A stretch of DNA of 64,000 nucleotides from Rhizoclosmatium globosum (Eukaryota > Chytridiomycota > Chytridiomycetes > Chytridiales > Chytriomycetaceae), in NCBI GenBank assembly GCA_002104985.1, contig MCGO01000167.1, positions 20,310 through 84,309 of the forward strand. Reading direction: 5' to 3'. Made by a program: the position numbers and the translations under genes. Below the pieces are notes generated by a model. It saw nothing but the letters and a program-made list of their open reading frames with translations. It had not been told where the DNA came from and searched no databases. Positions 22,856-33,471 of the stretch are shown one piece after another. Positions within the stretch are counted from its first letter, which is position 1, and every line of letters starts with the position of its first letter.

Positions 22856-24057
22856 ATGGTAGTCACAACGCGCCTCGCCGCAACGCCAACGACCATTGAC
22901 CAAGTCCTCGAGACAATTCTCGCGAGTTCCAACGCATCGAATCCGTTTCCAATCTCGTTTTGCGGACATCTTCTGTTCCACCGAACGACGGCCACGGCCA
23001 CGGCCACGGCTCCGCAGCCAACCAGCCGCCACATTCTCGCATTCTCAGCGACGCCTTTTGAAACAATCGCAAAATGCACGGGCTTTGCGTACGTCGACAC
23101 GCGCGAGGAACAGCACTCAACAACCAACTTCTACTTCAACCGCTCAAACCACCTCTGCGCATCTGCTTCCTCAGAGTTCATTCGCTCGGCAGTCATCGAG
23201 TTGATGAAGTTTGCGGCGACTCTGGAGGATGCTCCGACAAAGAACGGTTTGGTTCTCTTCAACTTTCTGGACCAGCAGTATGTCCCCGTCGTGAAGGAGG
23301 TCTGCAATATCGCGACTGAATTCGGAGCGCATAATGCACTTGTTTTCACTGGTACCACGCTGTCTGAAGCTGGAGAGTTGGTGGTCGATAAGGCTGCACT
23401 TGATGCTTTGAATGTTCAAGCCATTCCTGTCGGAACACGATTCACTGTCAACAATGAAGCCTTCGTCATGGATAGACTTCGACTCAGTGATGTCAATGTG
23501 ATTTGCAGGAACAATAAGCACGCCGAACATGATCCGGTGGAAGTGTGGGAATATCCGAATCGACCTTATGTAGAGTTAGTTCTGGGCGACAAAATCATTG
23601 GACCAATGTCAAGGGTTGCGCGCGTACTTCCGTCGTTGGATTCCCCCGTTCCTGAGGATCTTGGAAGCTTGCCGTGAGTGTGAATTGCAAAGTTTAATGA
23701 CACTTAATACCAAATAGACCGGTTTCTTGGTGCTTTGTTCATGTCGGTTTCTCAATCGGTCTTCACTGGACTATGCCTGAATTTCGTAGAAAAGGGTTGG
23801 CAGTGTATTGTACTGCGTCGTCCACAAAAGCGTATCGCGATTACATGCTGTCTGAATCCACTAATGAGGTTCTCGAAAAGCTGGGAATATCTCGCATTGA
23901 TTTCCAGAACCCGCAAGATGTTCGAACAGTTGTTCCTCACTGTCACACAGAACTGGCAAATGCTGGAAGTATGGCCATGTTTCGAAAGCTTGGATATCAA
24001 GCTGTGAATGGAGTTGCGATGGATTTCGTGATTGGTTCTTTGAAGGAAGGCTTTTGA
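22856..24057 (+). CDS. GNAT-fold acyltransferase (glycine N-acyltransferase-like)
   Basis: Exons 22856-23673 and 23718-24057 join in frame (GTGAGT...AAATAG) into an intact protein of 385 residues. The ATG at 22856 is chosen over the preceding GTG. The last 110 residues carry the acetyl-CoA-binding signature of GNAT enzymes: PEFRRKGLA (the R/Q-x-x-G-x-G/A loop), followed by a helix, and later NAGSMAMFRKLGYQ, the usual strand-helix after motif B. The N-terminal two thirds have no sharp motif, which suits the two-domain layout of glycine N-acyltransferase-like proteins. The substrate is unknown. Confidence 0.7.
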
Positions 24058-24184
24058 ATCAATAGAGTTATCTTTGTATTTGACCTGCGATATGAAGGAA
24101 GGCACCTACTCTTAGGGAAGTTTTCAGTATCTATAACGAATAGCAGAACGTTCCCTTCTATTTATTTACAAGAATTCAAATGAA

Positions 24185-25375
24185 ATGGACACCAGCACCT
24201 TTCTGATTCTAATCGAGAGCCTGTCACCCTTTCTATACCCCACAGAGCTCCTCAAACTTCTTTCTACGAATCGGCTGGTTGGCTTCTCTGCTGCCAGGCT
24301 CAAGTCACTCTCTAAGGTTGTTGTGGTTGTGCCAAAGGACGAAGATTGCCAGTCCGTTGCTGATCGGTTTTCGAGCATTGTTCATTCAATACGCTATGTC
24401 AAACTAAAGCTGAGGAGTATCGATGTGGAAGGCTTTGGAGCGGTCGAAGCGATTACGAATGTGTTCCCAAATCTTCATGGCTTCACTGCACCCTGTCTCA
24501 GCATTGATTCATGGTTAACGAAGCGACAGACAATCCGCGAACTGGATGTATCAGACTTTTCACCATATCGATCTAATCTGACAACGCTACTTCAAATACC
24601 TCTAATCTTTCCAAACTTGGAGTCATTGTCATTTGCGAAGTCTCTCGTGCAAGATATATCGCCTCTAATTAGTGTGCCTACTTTGAAGCATCTTTCACTG
24701 TCCAACACTCGCGTTCATGATTTGACGCCTCTCAAACACCTGATTGATTTGGTCTCACTGGATTTGGGACATTCACAAGTAACAGACATAAGTGCCTTGT
24801 GTGGTTTACAAAAGCTCGAGTCGATTTCACTGGATTATGTGGCCTGTCTTGACTTCTCTCCTCTTCAATCACTTAAATTACTTCGAAAACTCAGGATGAG
24901 AAATTGCTGCTGTCTGTCCTTTGACTTTCTCCGAGGACTTTGCTTTCTAGAATACCTTGATATCAGTTTCCACTTTATTTCCGATGTCGGATTCCTGCAA
25001 AAAGTGCCAACACTTCGACATCTTGAAGCCTCACTTCCCAATATCCACGACGCGTCTGCGATCCGGCATCTGCCTCTCCTTCAATCGCTTAATTTGTCGA
25101 ACTCGAAAATTGACAACATCGAGTTTTTGCGGGATATGACGAACCTCACTTCGTTGGATATTGCAAGAACGAATGTCGCGGACTTGACTCCTCTTCTCTC
25201 CAATCACTTTATGCACTCCCTCCGCGTCTTACAACTCTCGTTTACAAAGATACGTCCTGAATCTGTTGATGTATTGATCCAGTTGAACCAACTCCGCGTT
25301 CTAAACTTAAGAGGAACGAAAGTCTCTGTCGCACCACTTGCTTCGCTATGCAATCTACAAGAACTATTAACTTAA
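24185..25375 (+). CDS. SDS22/internalin-type leucine-rich repeat protein
   Basis: A single-exon gene of 396 codons. After an N-terminal helical region that could be a degenerate F-box (LSPFLYPTELLKLLSTNRLV), at least ten LRRs of about 22 residues follow. They have the consensus LKxLxLSxTxVxDLTPL (for example LKHLSLSNTRVHDLTPL, LQSLNLSNSKIDNIEFL, LRVLNLRGTKVS). These short repeats match the SDS22/internalin class, not the plant-type repeats of the other LRR genes in this window. There is no signal peptide or transmembrane helix, so the protein is probably cytoplasmic and acts as a binding scaffold. The lack of introns sets it apart from its neighbours. Confidence 0.7.
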   Translation: MDTSTFLILIESLSPFLYPTELLKLLSTNRLVGFSAARLKSLSKVVVVVPKDEDCQSVADRFSSIVHSIRYVKLKLRSIDVEGFGAVEAITNVFPNLHGFTAPCLSIDSWLTKRQTIRELDVSDFSPYRSNLTTLLQIPLIFPNLESLSFAKSLVQDISPLISVPTLKHLSLSNTRVHDLTPLKHLIDLVSLDLGHSQVTDISALCGLQKLESISLDYVACLDFSPLQSLKLLRKLRMRNCCCLSFDFLRGLCFLEYLDISFHFISDVGFLQKVPTLRHLEASLPNIHDASAIRHLPLLQSLNLSNSKIDNIEFLRDMTNLTSLDIARTNVADLTPLLSNHFMHSLRVLQLSFTKIRPESVDVLIQLNQLRVLNLRGTKVSVAPLASLCNLQELLT

Positions 25376-25499
25376 ATAAATGACTATTTTAAAAATCTGG
25401 GCTGCAGTGGAATCGCTTGTTGAGTATAAGTATAAGAGTATACTATTTGTCTACTTTATTTTCACGTCATTTAACTTTCAAGATTCTCATCAGACCGCC

Positions 25500-27049
25500 T
25501 TACTGACAAACAAAGCCACAAATATCGTAAATGGAATCAACGCATGGAGCCTTGTTATTTCCCCAGTGAACATTAACACAATATGGGTACGCGTTTCCGA
25601 TGGCTGTAAGACAACCAGACTTATCACAAGAGGGGTCCAAAGCAGAGCCGGTTGAACATGGATCATGAGCACATTTTTTGCCTTGGTTCCACTTTGCTGG
25701 GTTTATTGTTGGACCTGTTTGAGTAGTGGTAGTGGTGGTAGTGGTGGTAGTGGTTGTTGTTGTAGATGTTGTCTTAGTTTTAGAAGACGTGACTAATGAT
25801 GTCTTTGCGATGGAAACTGTGGTTGAGGTCGGAGTAATGGCTTTGGTAGTGCTGGTAGTGGTGCTGGTTTTGGTGTTCACGACGGAGGTGGTTGCCGGAA
25901 GAGGCGCCAGACTGAAATGAACTGACGCATCGGTTGGAGAAGTCAGGTACGTTTTATCAGGAACAACGCCGGAGACTGGAACACGTGCAGGCACAGACAA
26001 AGATCCAACTAAAGTTCCTGAAGAAGTAATCCAATCAACTTGAATCTGGTTCTTATTGATTCTCAAGTGCGAAAAGCCGAGACTAGCTTCTAAAGATTGG
26101 TCGGTTGTCAATTGAGCACTGAAAGACGTGTCCACAGGTGCACAGTATGAGCTAACTTGACCTCCGGAGCCAGACTGAACCTGCAACGTCTTTCCATTGT
26201 TGGTAACATATCCAGCCATAGAATGACTGTGTCCATTCATATACGCGCTAACGTTCCATTTGTTCAAAATCGCAAGCAGAGCTTGAAGGTCTGGTGACGA
26301 GTCTTTACCCCCACAAGTGTAGGTTGGATGGTGTCCCACAACGATAATGTACTGATCGTTGTTTGCTTGGGCAATCGCGTTTTCAATCCAGGCGAGCTGC
26401 TTTTTGTTGGTTTTGGCGGATGTGGACCACCCCATTGCCTGGAAATTCTGGTCCATAGCATTCTTTGATCCTCCCGCATTGTACGCAAGGAAATCCGTTT
26501 CGATGAATAGGAAAGTTGCGAACACTCCTGTGTCGATTTGCACACGCTTCGTGTAGAAAAAGTCTGGAAGAATCCAGTTTGGGTCTTGATACTCCAATTC
26601 GTAGATTTGAGAGTTAACTGTGTACCAATCATGGTTTCCTATTCGCGTATACCATGTTAGCAATCCTCGTTTTGCTGACAACTTGTTTTACCAAGAACGG
26701 ACCACCAAGGCAAGCTCTTGATCGAGTCACCATTGTACACGTTCTTCCAGTAAGAAGCAAACTTGGGATCGTTTACAGCCTGCACAGCTTCATAGGATGC
26801 TTGGCCTTGGTAGAAGTTGTCTCCAAGATTGATGATCGCGGACGGCTGCGTCTTGGCAGCCCAAATGTTCATCTGAGCGGCAACGGCTGTCTGGTCGCTG
26901 TTGTCTGTTCCCCAATCTCCAACGATCAAAGCGTCAAAAGCTGGACCTGGGAGGAGGGTGAATGGTGCCGCTGTGTTAACTCCAGCTGCAGGCAAGGCAT
27001 AAACAGTGGAGGCAGCCGTGAGGACAAGACCAATAAGGTAAGCGTTCAT
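25500..27049 (-). CDS. Secreted ACP5-type purple acid phosphatase with Thr-rich linker and Cys-rich C-terminal module
   Basis: Exons 27049-26692 and 26638-25500 splice to 498 residues. A signal peptide (MNAYLIGLVLTAASTVYA) is followed by a metallophosphatase with all five metal-binding blocks: GDWG, LGDNFY, GNHDWY (rebuilt exactly across the intron), VGHHPTY and GHSH. The first Tyr (DNFY) is the charge-transfer ligand of purple acid phosphatases; the order and size match the small tartrate-resistant (ACP5) class. Such enzymes hydrolyse phosphate monoesters outside the cell, often for phosphate scavenging. The unusual part is the C-terminus: about 90 Thr/Ser-rich residues, then a 60-residue Cys-rich module (KKCAHDPCSTG, GFVCQ end). 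That is the architecture of a linker plus a wall- or substrate-binding domain. Confidence 0.85.
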
Positions 27050-28384
27050 TGGTAGACTACTTTTCTTTGGGACTTAATTTGGCGTGTGCCCTCGTCTGTC
27101 CATTTCAAGTTCAAGCCGACAAGAATGCAATCATTTCTAAACAAAATGAAACAAAAGAAATCGTATTTTGTAGAAGAGTGAAAATGATATGACGTGAACT
27201 TGAGCAGTTTTAGTATCTGAGTCAGTGCGTGGCCTCTTTCCTGCTGCGTGCCCTTTTATTTAATCAACAGTTGATATTTCTTAAAACCAAGACTTACGTG
27301 GCAATAACTCATCTTTCTGCTGTAATCAACATATCTTTGTTCAAACAAGGAAAACGTTTCAATTCAGTCTCTTCTCCTCTTGATTGCAACTGGAACTGAT
27401 TTAACTGAGCGAGCTTTACGAATTTGCGCCGCTTTCAGCGTGTTTAGTTTTCAAAATCCACAATATACATTTGTCTGTCTTTTAAAGGTTCCAACGCATG
27501 CGGAAAATTGATATATGAAAAATCATGTCCAAATACAACTGCAAGAATCAAGAATTCGATTTACCGATTATATTCCTGTATTAAACTGAGGGTGGAGCAA
27601 CAAATACGGACCAGACGAATTGAGGTACCCATCGGGACACTTGCAAACTAGGAGGCGCTTTACTTTTCGCGCCAGTTAATGTTGCATATTAAGTTAAAAG
27701 GGATCTTTGTGCATTTAATTAAACGGCAATTGACAACAAAATCGGTGACTTAATCTGTATTGCCTGGGTTTGGTTAGCACATAATCTTCAATGTCGCTAT
27801 ACGCGCTGAACTAGATGATAGTACAACAAGGACAAAGGCATAAATGGAAATGGTTCCAAACCAGCAATTATTCAAGCCGTATAGTCCTGCAAGAAAAAAG
27901 ATGATCGCTTGTCCAGCTCAAATGGATTTGCTTGCTGTCTGGATTAAGTCAAACCGCTCTCTGGAGAGTTAAGTTATCATCCAGACTATATTGTACTATT
28001 GGACATATGAATGCTGGAGGCCTGGATCTCTTGGTGATGCAAACTATATTCAAGACGTGTGGAAGTGGATATGACAACCCGATTTTGCACCATTATGAGG
28101 AGGATGTTTAAAAGAGAAAGAGAGCGAACTAGTTAAAGTACGCTTTTGGTATGAAACAGGATGGTCACTTATCTGCTTTTAATCCCCACGGATTTTGCCA
28201 AGAAACATTTGCTTCCCGAGGAATGATAAAACAAATGGGTAAACGTTGTTGTTCTTTCGCTGATTTTGTGTGGACTGTTTTGGAGTTCTCCGTGGCTAGC
28301 CAGTCGAACATTGAACCAACCACACCCATTACAAAACCAGCCGCGAATCTTCCTTTCTCTTTCCCAAAAACAATCACCAAACCA
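27050..28384. other. Long divergent intergenic region
   Basis: About 1.3 kb between two divergent genes for secreted proteins. It is AT-rich, with no ORF showing coding character and no tRNA-like or repeat structure that I could see. It probably contains both promoters. Confidence 0.5.
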
Positions 28385-30438
28385 ATGCAACTCTTCACCT
28401 TTCTCGCGATCGCATCGACGCTCGCCTCTTCCGCGCCGGTGCCCGACTGGATGCAAGACCTGCACAACAACGTGGTCGATGTGACGGGCATCCAGAACAA
28501 CCAGCCATGCAAGGCCTCCGATCGCTGCGCAGGTGGATTCGTGTGTTGCGCTGTTCCTGGTGCTTCGGGGAAGATGGCCTGTATCGACAAGGATGGTGCG
28601 TTGATTCGTTTGAGTGTTCTGCTTGAATGCCATCTTAATCGTAATTAATAATAGCGTGTCCGTCTTCGGCTTCGCGTGCTGCAACTTCATCAACAACCAA
28701 CAGCAACAGCACAACGAGTGCATCGGGTTCAGGTGGAAGCTCTGGCCAGCCTTCCGATGCTTGTTCAAAAGGTGCTGTCACCATCGCCAACATGTACTCA
28801 GCCTGCAAAATGGACGTGCAAACACTCATGAATAACCCATCATTTGTGCCGTCGCTCGACCAAGCCACGTGTCTTTGTGCTGCCGTTAACCAGCAGAATC
28901 TTGGCTCTATTTTGAATAGCTGCTCAGGTCCAAACGACGGGGACGTTGCCTCGTCAGTTAAATCATTGCAACAAAGCTGTGGGCAGCTTTCTGGTTCTGG
29001 TAGTCCGCAACCAAACACTGGAAGTGCACAAGGTTCTTCCCAACCATCCCAAACTTGTGCCAACAGCGCCAACGGCTTAGCGAAAATCTACTCCGACTGC
29101 AAAATGGACTTCCAAACTATAACAAGCAATCCAAACTTCACTCCAACTCAAGACCAAGTCACGTGTATCTGTTCTCCATCAAACATCCAAAGTTTCGGCG
29201 TGATTGCCAAGAGTTGTGCCGGACCCACTGATGGAGATGTCGCATCTTCTGTTACCGCTCTCCAACAAAGTTGTGCCCAGGTTGCGGGTGGTAACACTGG
29301 TACCAATACAACTAACACTGGAACCGTAAACAGTGCTGTTCCAGACTGGATCACTTGCAGAACAGGAGACACCTGTGCTACCAAAAACTTTGTTTGTTGT
29401 GTCGCACCGGATGATGTAGCTAGTGGTAAATCCACTTGTCGTCCTCAGACTTTCTGTTCAGCCAACGGAACTGGCAGCACTGGAAGCAATCAAAGCGGCA
29501 ACACAATTGCAGACTGGATGACTTGTAAGAACGGTGATACTTGCAAAACCAATGGATTCACTTGTTGTGTTGCTCCTGAAGACACTCTTTCTGGAAAGTC
29601 TACTTGCCGTCCAAAAAGTTTCTGTTCTACTGGAAACGGCTCTACTACTGGAACCGGGACTGTTTCAGGGCAAGGAAACACTGGCACGAACAACCTCATT
29701 GCGGACTGGATGACTTGCCCCCGAGGAGTTGCAGACCTCTGTTCTACAAGCAGCTTCTCCTGCTGCATCGCTCCAGACGACGTGTCCTCCAAAAAGTATA
29801 CTTGCCGTCCTCCAGGATTCTGCGTAGCTGGTACAAGTGGACCCAACACTCAAGGACCCAAGGTTGTTTCTGACTGGCAGACTTGCCAAAAGGGCGACAC
29901 ATGTGCATCTTCTAGCTGGGTTTGTTGTGTGGCTCCAGCTGATACTCCTTCTGGAAAGTCTACTTGTCGTCCACAAAACTTTTGTGCCACCAATGGGCTT
30001 GTTGGTGGTTCTCCATCCAACGGACCATCAAGTGGACCATCAAGTGGACCATCCAACGGTCCGTCAAATGGTCCGTCAAATGGTCCGTCAAATGGTCCAT
30101 CTAACGGTCCATCTAACGGTCCATCTAACGGTCCGTCAAATGGTCCGTCAAATGGTCCATCTAACGGTCCATCTAACGGTCCATCTAACGGTCCATCTAA
30201 CGGTCCATCTAACGGTCCATCTAACGGACCAAACGGACCTTCCAACGGAGTCGCAGCCAACACAGGTAACAGACTTCTATCCAACGAATGCATCAAAGAT
30301 TCTTGGACTTGTGCTGGTGATGCAAAGACTATCCTCGTTTGTGGACAGTCTGGACAGGGCTTGAACTGGATTCCAGCCCAACAATGCCAATATGGAACAT
30401 CATGTTACGATAACGGATCTGTTGTTCGTTGCATTTAA
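28385..30438 (+). CDS. Secreted modular Cys-rich protein with GPSN repeat spacer and chitin-binding-like C-terminus
   Basis: Exons 28385-28595 and 28655-30438 give 664 residues. A signal peptide (MQLFTFLAIASTLASSAPVP) precedes three kinds of module. The first is a duplicated block of about 75 residues (YSACKMDVQTLMNNPSF and YSDCKMDFQTITSNPNF), each ending GDVASSV-LQQSC. The second is four copies of a 40-residue Cys module, W-TC--GDTC----F-CCVAP-D--SGKSTCRP--FC, plus a divergent copy at the N-terminus. The third is a terminal 50-residue domain (CIKDSWTCAGDAKTILVC, then GTSCYDNGSVVRC) that resembles a small fungal carbohydrate-binding module in Cys and Trp spacing. About 20 GPSN tetrapeptides separate the modules from the last domain. 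An extracellular or wall-attached role in substrate adhesion is inferred from this layout. Confidence 0.75.
30013..30249 (+). repeat. 12-nt tandem repeat coding (Gly-Pro-Ser-Asn)n
   Basis: Twelve-nucleotide units occur in two synonymous versions, GGTCCGTCAAAT and GGTCCATCTAAC. They alternate in blocks, and a 60-nt higher-order unit starting at 30061 recurs at about 30121. The block pattern shows that the array grew by copying groups of units, not single units. Confidence 0.85.
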
Positions 30439-30519
30439 TAAGTTTAAGGATCAATAAACGTGTATGTTGTTATACCCCACGAAAATCAGAATTGTCACTT
30501 CAATTTTCTGGACGACACT

Positions 30520-32774
30520 ATGACTGACCTCGCACCACCCGCAATCAATATCGAAGTCAGCAGTGCAGATGGCCACTCTCCAGCTCCATCAATAGGCCGT
30601 GGAGGATTGTCACCTATGCACAATGGGACGTCCGCAATGGGATCTTCACAAAATCTTCAAATGTCAGCTCTCTCCCTCAATCAGGGTCAAGGCGGTTCTA
30701 AATCTCCATTAGTAGCTGATGCTGGGGATCCACTTGATATGTTTGCGGGTATGAACGCCAAGGAACGCAGGATGGCACAGAGACGTTGTATCGCTGAAGA
30801 TAAAGACTGGAACCTCGCTCTTGTGGAAAAACTATCCGAGCTCTGTCTTCGAGTTATCGTGACTAACTTTGAAAGTATGTAGCCATTGTCATGTTTGAGT
30901 TTCGGATGAAGTACTGAATGGTATGGAACAGAATGTCACAAGTTTTTGAACGGAATCCCAACCAAACACCGTGAACGCGTTTTAAGCTCTATCTCCGTCA
31001 ATCTTCCGTTAGCCATAGCTGCGAATTTGATTCCGGACGAGTCTTACTGGAAGCGGAGAGCAACTGCACACTTTAAAAACTGCGATCCCAGCAACGCAAG
31101 CGTGAATCGCGCGATCGGAAATGGAATCGGAGGATTTGGTGGTGGTTTGATGGGTATTGCACCTTTGGTTGGACCTACGAAAGGAGCTCCAGTCCAAAAT
31201 GATATTCCAAAGATTGGGTTGGCTGAATATCCCGTTAAAAGCTTAGAAGATATCTGGATGGGTTTCGGCGCCGCCTCGGCTCCTGAAACCTCAGCCGCAC
31301 CTAATATAGCTCCTGCTGCTACTGCCGATAGCTTGGGGATCGGGTCGTTGAGTAGACAACTCAGTGGCTTGGATCAAAATGCAATTCGACAGAGTACAAT
31401 CAACCCAACCAGTTCGGGTGAAAAGCCGTCGTCAAAAGGAGAAAAATACATCAAACCGAATGCAGTGGACGCTGGTCGATGGAAGACTCTGTTTTTCGAG
31501 TTGCACATCCAAAACCTGGTTGAAGCCATGTCTCCAAAAAAGATTGGAGGATTGGAGGAGATTGCAGGTATATGTTTTGGTTTTTGACTCCTTGGGTCTA
31601 AATCCGTAATTTAGAGCTTCAGCGAGAACTACGATTTGCAGCTCCATTTCTCAGGAGACTCGATATTCGTCAATTAAAGCCAACTGAACCATTAGAAGGA
31701 GAAGTTGTCAAGTCCACAGACCCACCGTCGGACCACATGGATTTGACATTACTTGTCGGTGAACTGGTGTATCTGCGAGACTTGAAGATTTACTACGGTG
31801 TACGAGATTGTGGTATCAATTTCTCCTGGAAGCTCTTTGGAATGACTCTAAATGATTGCCTGAATTTGTGTAATGCGATCAAACTGACTTCCAGTTTGGA
31901 AACGCTTGTTATTCAAGCATCTGGAATCGACGATGATCGAGCTCGTTTAATCTCATCTGCTTTACTGGACAATAAGACTATCAAGAAGCTTGGTATGTGT
32001 ATTTTTAGATATTGATCTTTGTACTAAAACGGTTCAGATTTGTCCCACAACAAAATTGGAGACTCAGGCGCTAGAGGAATCGCAAAAGTTCTTGCGTCAC
32101 CGACATGTCTCCTCACGCACTTGGACATATCGAATAATCAGATTAAGCAAGAGGGGGCACATTCAATTGGAAAGGCGCTACAGATCAACTCGACTTTAAT
32201 CCACCTCAACCTCAGAATGAATCGTCTTGGAGATGCGGGAGGTGCTGACTTTTGCATGTGCCTCTCAAAGACTGTCGCTCTGTCGCCAAACTACAAACCA
32301 CCTCCACCACCTGCACCAATGCCGATTATTGAAGGCGAGCTTCCTGTCATCAAAAAAGTCCCATCGCCTTTCGTTCCTTCTAACCTTTGCTCTTTGGATA
32401 TGGCGAGTAACGCGCTCGGAATGGAAACCGTACAAGCGTTGTGTGTTCTGTTAAAGAAGGGAGGGAAGAACTTGAAGTATCTGGATTTCAGTTGCAACAA
32501 ACTTGGAGATGGAACGCCCAAAACTCCTGGTGGATCCGTGTTGCCTGGCGGGAAGCCTCAGGCTGGTGCTCGACCAGAGAAGGAGCAGGATTTAGCTGGA
32601 AAGATGTTGTTCGAAGCTGTCAGTCAAAACAAGGTAAGCCTTTTTGCTTTTGTATCCTTCACACTTAAACTCTCTTGTCAGTATATCACGCATTTTGATA
32701 TTAGGGTGACTGAACTTTCAAATGAACATATGATTGCAATCAAGGGAATTATCGCCGAGAATTGTGCCCAGTGA
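30520..32774 (+). CDS. TCTE1: DRC5/TCTE1, LRR subunit of the nexin-dynein regulatory complex
   Basis: Five exons (30520-30874, 30932-31567, 31615-31992, 32038-32633, 32682-32774) splice without any frame break to 685 residues. The diagnostic segment is IYYGVRDCGINFSWKLFGMT, followed by DRARLISSALLDNKTIKKLDL and ribonuclease-inhibitor-type LRRs (LSHNKIGDSGARGIAKVL, LNLRMNRLGDAGGADF). This order, including WKTLFFELHIQNLVE upstream, matches TCTE1/DRC5 from animals and algae. DRC5 sits in the N-DRC linker between outer-doublet microtubules and is needed for flagellar motility. An N-terminal 100-residue Ser/Gly-rich extension and a Pro-rich insert within the LRRs are lineage-specific additions. 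U6 snRNA follows about 175 nt downstream. Confidence 0.85.
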
Positions 32775-32949
32775 ATGTTTTACTGTCACATCTATTTATT
32801 CGTCTTGTTATCAAATAAAGTACCCTGTTTTACGTTTGGTTGGTCTCTGGTTGCGCAGTTACACGGACTGCGCACAAAGCAATCCCAAAATCATTTTTAC
32901 ACATCAAGAAAAAGAGTCTGATAAGCGGGACAGGCATTGAAGGTAGATG

Positions 32950-32987
32950 TCCACACTTGGCTTCGGCCTTGCTGTGTGACACATATG

Positions 32988-33018
<31 letters not shown>

Positions 33019-33082
33019 GGCTCCCTGTGTAAGGATGACACGCATATCTTGAGTGGATGCCGGTTCGCCGGTAATATTTTTT
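32950..33082 (+). ncRNA. RNU6: U6 spliceosomal snRNA
   Basis: The central core is unmistakable: ACACATATGAAAATTGGAAC, the ACAGAGA box (33002-33008), the AGC triad (33014-33016) and the internal stem-loop region ending AAGGATGACACGCATAT. A 5' hairpin with paired CACAC (32952-32956) and GTGTG (74-78 of the same line) replaces the usual short stem and is larger than in animals. After the core, the 3' end forms a perfect CCGG-TTCG-CCGG hairpin (33060-33071), and a T6 run (33077-33082) serves as RNA polymerase III terminator. U6 pairs with U4 and U2 and holds the catalytic metals of the spliceosome. TTAGCATGGC inside the core resembles an A box and GGTTCGCC resembles a degenerate B box. The exact 5' end is estimated. 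Confidence 0.9.
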
Positions 33083-33471
33083 GATTTATGTTGACTTGTG
33101 GTTGGTTGCATTGGTAAAATGAACTGCATTCAGCCAGTACAATGGGATATCACTTTTACTTTGCTAAAGTACGTTTATTAAAAATTTGAGACTGCAGTTT
33201 GTGCTCTTGGGCATCATACTGCCCTTGATGGGTTTGCTCGATGTATGCGGATTTGCTTGGTGACAATTCCAAGTCAAGACTGCCATCAACCTCCCCACAC
33301 ATTCTTAAGTCCGATATAACGGGAAACCCTTAGTACATCAATCTTATAGTTGGAGCGCCTCTTCCCTTCCTTTGACGTTAGCCCCTGATCATCCAAAACT
33401 TCTGGCGAAACCAGCCACAACGATCGACCACTGTACCACAATTGAGCCTCATATAATCAACTTGATCTGAA
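33083..33471. other. Intergenic region between U6 and KAP3
   Basis: About 390 nt without a coding ORF. It should contain the KAP3 promoter. No additional small RNA was recognised. Confidence 0.5.

Noticed and set aside
25726..25920. Val-rich plus-strand ORF resembling a membrane segment
   Set aside because: It is the antisense of the poly-Thr linker of the acid phosphatase.
29850..30296. Long minus-strand ORF of repeated DGPL residues
   Set aside because: It is the complementary shadow of the GPSN tandem repeat; the plus-strand frame has the signal peptide, Cys modules and correct splicing.
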